Shown here one piece after another: positions 6,823-10,366 of a stretch of 10,366 nucleotides of DNA (the stretch's first letter is position 1; the number at the start of each line of letters is the position of its first letter). The DNA is from Sediminispirochaeta sp. (GTDB taxonomy: Bacteria > Spirochaetota > Spirochaetia > DSM-16054 > Sediminispirochaetaceae): assembly GCA_011046055.1 (NCBI GenBank), contig DSBN01000054.1:1-10366 (forward strand), given 5' to 3'. Position numbers and translations under genes: made by a program. Below the pieces are notes generated by a model, which saw only the letters and a list, made by a program, of their open reading frames with translations, was not told where the DNA came from and did no database searches.

Positions 6823-7662
6823 ATGAAGATCATCGTTCCCATCAAACAAGTCCCCGAGACGGGCAATGTGAAAATGGATACAGAGACCGGGACTATAATT
6901 CGCGACGGCAGCGAGAGCATTATCAACCCTCTGGATCTATACGCTATTGAGACTGCCATCGAGCTAAAAGAGAAACACGGAGGAAGCGTCACTGCGATCA
7001 GCATGGGCCCTCCAGCAGCGGAGAAGGCCCTCCGTGAAGCTGTTGCCATGGGCTGCGATGAAGCCGTGCTGATCACGGACAGGAAATTCGCCGGCTCAGA
7101 CACATGGGCCACCTCCTATACGCTATCGGCGGCCATCAAAAAAATCGGCCCGTTCGACTTCATTGTCGCCGGAGAACGGGCCACCGACGGGGACACCGGC
7201 CAGGTAGGCCCAAACCTCGCTGCTGCATTGAATCTCCCGATGGCCACCTTTATCAGAACCATAGATGTCGTCAAAGAAGCATCCGCCATTCAAGTAGAAC
7301 GTCTTGTAGAGGAAGGCTACGAGCAGCTCGAACTCCCCCTCCCAGCCCTGGTCACCGTGGTGAAGGAGATAGCCTACCCCCGTCTCCCGACCCTACGGGG
7401 CAAACAAAGAGCCAAAAAAATGGAGCTCCTTCGATGGGGAGCGGATGACCTGGACCTGGATGTGACTAAAATCGGTCTCAAAGGCTCCCCTACCCGGGTA
7501 GTGAAGATTGTATCTCCACGAGTCACCAGAGAAGGAAGCAGGGTAGAGGTCAAAAACGAAGAAACTCTAGAAAAAGCGGTAGAGGAACTGCTGACCTTTT
7601 TGAATGAACGCGGCTTCCTCGCGGAACATAAAAGGCTCACCGAAGGAGAGAAAGGTGCATAA
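6823..7662 (+). CDS. etfB: Electron transfer flavoprotein, beta subunit
   Basis: A 279-aa EtfB that starts with the family hallmark MKIIVPIKQVPETG, which fixes the ATG at 6823. Its nearest Shine-Dalgarno, AGGAG (6805-6809), is 13 bases away, longer than ideal. NPLDLYAIETAIELKE (35-50) and AISMGPPAAEKALREAVAMG (58-77) are typical of the Etf nucleotide-binding fold. GERATDGDTGQVGP (117-130) is the AMP/FAD-binding loop in the DGDT-x-QVGP form seen in bifurcating Etfs of anaerobes, as opposed to the DDD-type loop of respiratory Etfs. PTLRGKQRAKK (189-199) is the C-terminal partner-recognition region. With EtfA it forms the soluble FAD-carrying heterodimer that moves electrons between NAD(H), ferredoxin and a partner dehydrogenase. 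The etfA gene overlaps its last 8 bases, and the third gene codes for the probable partner. Family very sure; bifurcation is inferred from the motif and gene order. Confidence 0.95.
   Translation: MKIIVPIKQVPETGNVKMDTETGTIIRDGSESIINPLDLYAIETAIELKEKHGGSVTAISMGPPAAEKALREAVAMGCDEAVLITDRKFAGSDTWATSYTLSAAIKKIGPFDFIVAGERATDGDTGQVGPNLAAALNLPMATFIRTIDVVKEASAIQVERLVEEGYEQLELPLPALVTVVKEIAYPRLPTLRGKQRAKKMELLRWGADDLDLDVTKIGLKGSPTRVVKIVSPRVTREGSRVEVKNEETLEKAVEELLTFLNERGFLAEHKRLTEGEKGA
7643..7648 (+). promoter_or_regulatory. Ribosome binding site deciding the GTG start of etfA
   Basis: AAGGAG lies six bases before GTG at 7655, inside the end of etfB. The nearest in-frame ATG upstream (7604) would add residues that belong to the overlapping etfB sequence and do not resemble EtfA, so the GTG is preferred. 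Confidence 0.75.
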
Positions 7663-8656
7663 ACAGGCATTGTGGACAGTAGCCGAGCTCGAAGGAGCTC
7701 ATCTAAGAGATACTTCCTTTGAAATCATCGCTCGGGGTCGTAGACTCGCCGACAAACTGGGGGTCCCATTGATCTCTATCGCCATCGGCTCGGGGATAGA
7801 AGAGGTCGAACTACAGCGCCTCATCCACCATGGGGCCGATTCAGTGGCGGCGGTCGACACCGGGGCGCTTCAGGGGTACCAGACGGAGACCTACAGCAAC
7901 GTCCTCACCTCGTTGATCGAACGCTACGAACCTCAAATAGTCCTCGCCGCAGCTACGGTCAACGGCCGCAGCCTGCTGCCCCACGTGGCCATGCGTTTAC
8001 GAGCCGGTCTCACAGCCGACTGCACCGAACTGGATATCGAAGAAGAAACGGGGAACCTCCTGCAAACCCGACCGGCCATTGGGGGCAATATTTTAGCCAC
8101 CATCAAGACTCCCGAAGCAAGACCGCAAATGGCCACCGTTCGTCCACGGTCTACGCTCCCCCTTCCGGAAGACCCCAAGCGTCGCGGTGAGATCGAACGG
8201 ATACCCTTCGAAGCACAATGGCACGATCGAAGGGTAAAAAAATTGGGCATGAAAGAAAACACCGTTGAACAGCTAAACATTCAAGCCGCCGAGATTATCG
8301 TCGCCGGAGGTCGAGGTATGAAAAAGAAAGAAAATTTTTCCCTCCTCGAAAAACTGGCCGCTGAGCTCGGTGGAGTAATCGGCGCCTCTCGGGAAGCTGT
8401 TGACCGTGCTTGGATCAGCTATCCGCACCAGGTGGGTTTGAGTGGAAAAACGGTAGTACCGGCGCTTTATATAGCCGTAGGGATATCCGGAGCGATCCAG
8501 CACTTAGCGGGAATGAAAACCGCCGGAGAAATTGTGGCCATCAACCGAGACCCCCAAGCCCCAATTCTGGAGATTGCCGACTTTGCCGTCGTGGGAGACC
8601 TCTTTCAAGTCCTCCCACGACTTATCGCGCGACTACGGGAGGAGAGACAGTTATGA
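7655..8656 (+). CDS. etfA: Electron transfer flavoprotein, alpha subunit
   Basis: A 333-aa EtfA from GTG 7655. The N-terminal Etf domain begins QALWTVAELEGAHLRDTSFE, a usual EtfA opening with no extension. RPAIGGNILATIKTPEARPQ (139-158) followed by MATVRP is characteristic of Etfs from anaerobes. The C-terminal FAD domain (about 210-325) has VAGGRGM (216-222), IGASREAVD (242-250), QVGLSGKTVVPALYIAVGIS (259-278), GAIQHLAGM (279-287) and VAINRDPQAPI (294-304), so all FAD-binding loops look intact. It overlaps etfB by 8 bases and the dehydrogenase by 4 (ATGA), so the three are probably made in equal amounts as one complex. No ferredoxin-type Cys motif is present, while some bifurcating EtfA proteins carry an N-terminal [4Fe-4S] domain. 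Electrons would then pass directly between flavins and an external ferredoxin. Family very sure. Confidence 0.95.
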   Translation: MHKQALWTVAELEGAHLRDTSFEIIARGRRLADKLGVPLISIAIGSGIEEVELQRLIHHGADSVAAVDTGALQGYQTETYSNVLTSLIERYEPQIVLAAATVNGRSLLPHVAMRLRAGLTADCTELDIEEETGNLLQTRPAIGGNILATIKTPEARPQMATVRPRSTLPLPEDPKRRGEIERIPFEAQWHDRRVKKLGMKENTVEQLNIQAAEIIVAGGRGMKKKENFSLLEKLAAELGGVIGASREAVDRAWISYPHQVGLSGKTVVPALYIAVGISGAIQHLAGMKTAGEIVAINRDPQAPILEIADFAVVGDLFQVLPRLIARLREERQL

Positions 8657-10065
8657 CATATCAGCGGGTGAGCGCAGCGATACTGCAGGAGTTGAGAAAA
8701 ATCTGCGGTGAGGAGAACGTCTTTGTCGACCCGGAAAAGATGGAAGCCTACAGCCACGACGAAACTCCCGCCCAGGACTACGGTCACATGCCAGAAGTCG
8801 TCACCACCCCTACAACAACTTCGTCGGTGGCGGAGATACTCAAACTGGCCAACCGTGAAATGATACCGGTGACTCCGCGAGGCGCCGGCAGCGGTCTCTC
8901 CGGAGGTGCTATTCCGGTCTACGGGGGAATAGTCCTGTCCGTCGAAAAGATGAACCGAATTATCGAGGTCGACTATGACAACATGATGCTGGTGGTCGAG
9001 CCGGGGGTGGTGACCAACGATATCAACGACCTCGTCGGCGAGCGAGGGCTCTTTTTCGCCGGCTACCCGATGAGTCTGGAAACCTGTTTTGTCGGTGGAA
9101 ACATCGCCGAAAACGCCGGCGGTGGGAAAGCGGTAAAATACGGGGTCACTGGTCAGTACATAACGGGGATGGAGCTGGTCACCCCAACGGGAGAAGTGAT
9201 AGAACTGGGCGGAAAAATAATAAAAGATGTCTCCGGCTACGATCTAAAAAAGCTGATTATCGGCTCCGAGGGAACCCTCGGTATCGTCACCAAGTCCACA
9301 ATCAGATTGACTCCCAAGCCTAAGGAAAAAACGGTCCTCCTGGTCCTATTCGCCGATATCGAAGGGGCTATTTCCATGGTTCCTAAAATCATGACCGGAG
9401 CCGGCATCATACCGACATCGATAGAGTTCATGGATCAGCTCTCGGTCCACACCTCCTGCAAGTACCTCAACGAGCAGCTCCCCTACCAGGACGCCGGCTC
9501 GATGCTCCTGATCGAAGTAGATGGAAGCACTAGAGAACGGGTCGACGAAGACGCGGAAGTCATAGGGGAGATGTGCTTTGACGGAGGGGCCTTGGAAGTC
9601 TACGTGGCTGACAACTATACAACCCAGGAGCGGGTCTGGAGCGTACGTCGAAACATCGCTGAAGCTTTCAAGGTCTACAGCCCCGAACAGAGTCTCGAAG
9701 ACATCGTGGTTCCGGTGAACGCGATCGTCGAACTGATGAGGAGGGTCAACGAGATTTCTGAAAAATATAAGATTCAGATGCCTAGCTACGGACACGCTGG
9801 GGACGGCAACCTGCACACCACATTGGTGAAGCCTCCGGAATGGAGTCACGAGGAGTGGAGAAAAATAGAGGAGCAGATACTTCGCGAGCTCTACCGAGAG
9901 GTCAGAAGACTCGGCGGGAAGCTCAGCGGCGAACACGGGATCGGCAGCAAACGAAAGACTTTTTTCCAAGACTTCATCAACGAATCAGAACTCATGCTGA
10001 TAAAAAAAATTAAATCTGCCTTCGATCCGAAGGGCATCATGAACCCTGGGAAAATTGTGGATTGA
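8653..10065 (+). CDS. FAD-linked D-lactate/glycolate-type dehydrogenase (GlcD/LctD family)
   Basis: A 470-aa flavoprotein, close to the length of LctD and GlcD. The start is ATG 8653, with GGAGGAG (8638-8644) upstream and ATGA overlap with etfA; the longer open frame from 8410 is etfA sequence in another frame. The N-terminal PCMH-type FAD domain (about 40-220) has [20 protein letters not shown] (74-93), [19 protein letters not shown] (146-164) and [20 protein letters not shown] (191-210). The C-terminal FAD-oxidase domain holds the substrate and metal site: [11 protein letters not shown] (378-388, His381 and His388) and SGEHGIG (425-431, Glu427 and His428), ending MNPGKIVD. It oxidises a D-2-hydroxyacid, most likely D-lactate to pyruvate, and has no signal peptide or membrane segment. 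With EtfBA just upstream it matches the soluble confurcating LDH/Etf complex of acetogens, in which lactate oxidation reduces NAD+ at the cost of reduced ferredoxin. Glycolate or 2-hydroxyglutarate are alternatives that sequence alone cannot exclude. Confidence 0.9.
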   Translation: MTYQRVSAAILQELRKICGEENVFVDPEKMEAYSHDETPAQDYGHMPEVVTTPTTTSSVAEILKLANREMIPVTPRGAGSGLSGGAIPVYGGIVLSVEKMNRIIEVDYDNMMLVVEPGVVTNDINDLVGERGLFFAGYPMSLETCFVGGNIAENAGGGKAVKYGVTGQYITGMELVTPTGEVIELGGKIIKDVSGYDLKKLIIGSEGTLGIVTKSTIRLTPKPKEKTVLLVLFADIEGAISMVPKIMTGAGIIPTSIEFMDQLSVHTSCKYLNEQLPYQDAGSMLLIEVDGSTRERVDEDAEVIGEMCFDGGALEVYVADNYTTQERVWSVRRNIAEAFKVYSPEQSLEDIVVPVNAIVELMRRVNEISEKYKIQMPSYGHAGDGNLHTTLVKPPEWSHEEWRKIEEQILRELYREVRRLGGKLSGEHGIGSKRKTFFQDFINESELMLIKKIKSAFDPKGIMNPGKIVD

Positions 10066-10124
10066 AAACAAGAGTGTCAGTTTACCCAGACGTTCTTGTA
10101 AACAATAGTTCAAGGAGGATTATT

Positions 10125-10366
10125 ATGGCAAAAAAGATTTTGGCTCTAGCGGGAGATTTTGTTGAAGACTACGAGCTCATGGTTCCCTTTCAGTCACTTC
10201 AGGCGCTGGGGTATCAGGTTGACGTGGTCTGCCCAGACAAAAAATCGGGAGAAACGGTGCGGACGGCGATCCACGACTTCGAAGGCGATCAGACTTACAC
10301 GGAGAAGCCTGGACACAACTTTGCCCTCAACGCCGATTTTGCTACGATCAAACCGGAGGAATACGA
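10125..10366 (+). CDS. DJ-1/PfpI-family protein (N-terminal part, runs off the window)
   Basis: ATG 10125 follows a near-perfect AAGGAGG (10112-10118) at 6 bases, and the frame is open to the right edge (80 full codons). The start [20 protein letters not shown], followed by [20 protein letters not shown], is the first Rossmann-like strand and helix of the DJ-1/PfpI superfamily. Glu15 in DFVEDYE is at the place of the conserved active-site acid. The later stretch [19 protein letters not shown] is typical of the subgroup that includes plant DJ-1D-like glyoxalase/deglycase proteins. The nucleophile elbow Cys would lie beyond the window, so catalytic competence cannot be judged. A detoxifying role against glyoxal or methylglyoxal is possible by family only. 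It follows the dehydrogenase by 59 bases with no clear terminator between, so it may be cotranscribed. Confidence 0.85.
   Translation, partial: MAKKILALAGDFVEDYELMVPFQSLQALGYQVDVVCPDKKSGETVRTAIHDFEGDQTYTEKPGHNFALNADFATIKPEEY

Noticed and set aside
8410..8652. Upstream extension of the dehydrogenase frame
   Set aside because: It lies entirely within etfA in another frame, is unlike GlcD/LctD N-termini, and ATG 8653 has a good Shine-Dalgarno site.
9346..9969. A 207-codon open frame on the minus strand opposite the dehydrogenase gene
   Set aside because: It has no recognisable family and no convincing start signals, and it mirrors a well-conserved coding gene. It is a codon-bias shadow.
10068..10103. 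Weak inverted repeats (GTTTAC-N12-GTAAAC and ACAAGA-N20-TCTTGT) between the dehydrogenase and DJ-1 genes
   Set aside because: The stems are 6 bp with long loops and no T run follows, so they do not support a terminator or a known operator; chance is a fair explanation.

Overview
This window is bacterial chromosomal DNA with about half G+C, densely packed genes and strong Shine-Dalgarno sites. It holds two operons that diverge from a 195-bp control region (about 5749-5943). There are no RNA genes, insertion sequences, CRISPR arrays or phage genes. The gene families (NagB/PIG-L fusion, ROK proteins without a PTS, EtfBA with a D-lactate dehydrogenase) suit an anaerobic or fermentative bacterium. 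A spirochaete or Bacteroidota-like organism is my guess; the taxonomy is inference only.

Left half, minus strand, read from 5748 down to the window edge: a 782-aa fusion of a glucosamine-6-phosphate deaminase (NagB)-like domain with a PIG-L/LmbE-type deacetylase domain; a ROK-family repressor with an N-terminal helix-turn-helix; a ROK sugar kinase with a complete zinc motif; and a SIS-domain protein of the MurQ/GCKR family that runs off the left edge. The first two junctions are 4-base ATGA overlaps. At the third, the Shine-Dalgarno site of the SIS gene lies across the kinase stop codon. This is one translationally coupled amino-sugar operon with its own repressor inside it. Upstream is a good sigma70-type promoter (TTGACG, 17 bp, TAATAT). 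A GTTTGT-N7-ACAAAC palindrome sits at the predicted start site and resembles the XylR operator, as expected for a ROK repressor.

Right half, plus strand: a GntR/FadR-family regulator with an FCD ligand domain (5944-6672), then etfB, etfA and an FAD-linked D-lactate/glycolate-type dehydrogenase, again coupled by 8- and 4-base overlaps, and then the start of a DJ-1/PfpI-family gene. The order regulator-etfB-etfA-dehydrogenase resembles the electron-confurcating lactate dehydrogenase cluster (lctA-D) of acetogens. Between gntR and etfB lies a well-spaced promoter followed directly by a perfect 12-bp inverted repeat. That repeat contains TGGT-N3-ACCA, a match to the FadR-subfamily operator consensus.

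The most interesting reading joins the two halves. MurNAc-6-phosphate etherases split MurNAc-6-P into GlcNAc-6-P and D-lactate. The left operon could deal with the amino sugar (deacetylation, deamination, phosphorylation) and the right operon with the D-lactate, so the locus could be a cell-wall-sugar salvage module. Against this, the SIS protein looks more like the glucokinase regulator GCKR than a catalytic MurQ, and the NagB-like domain lacks one active-site glutamate. The real substrates may therefore differ from the textbook pathway.
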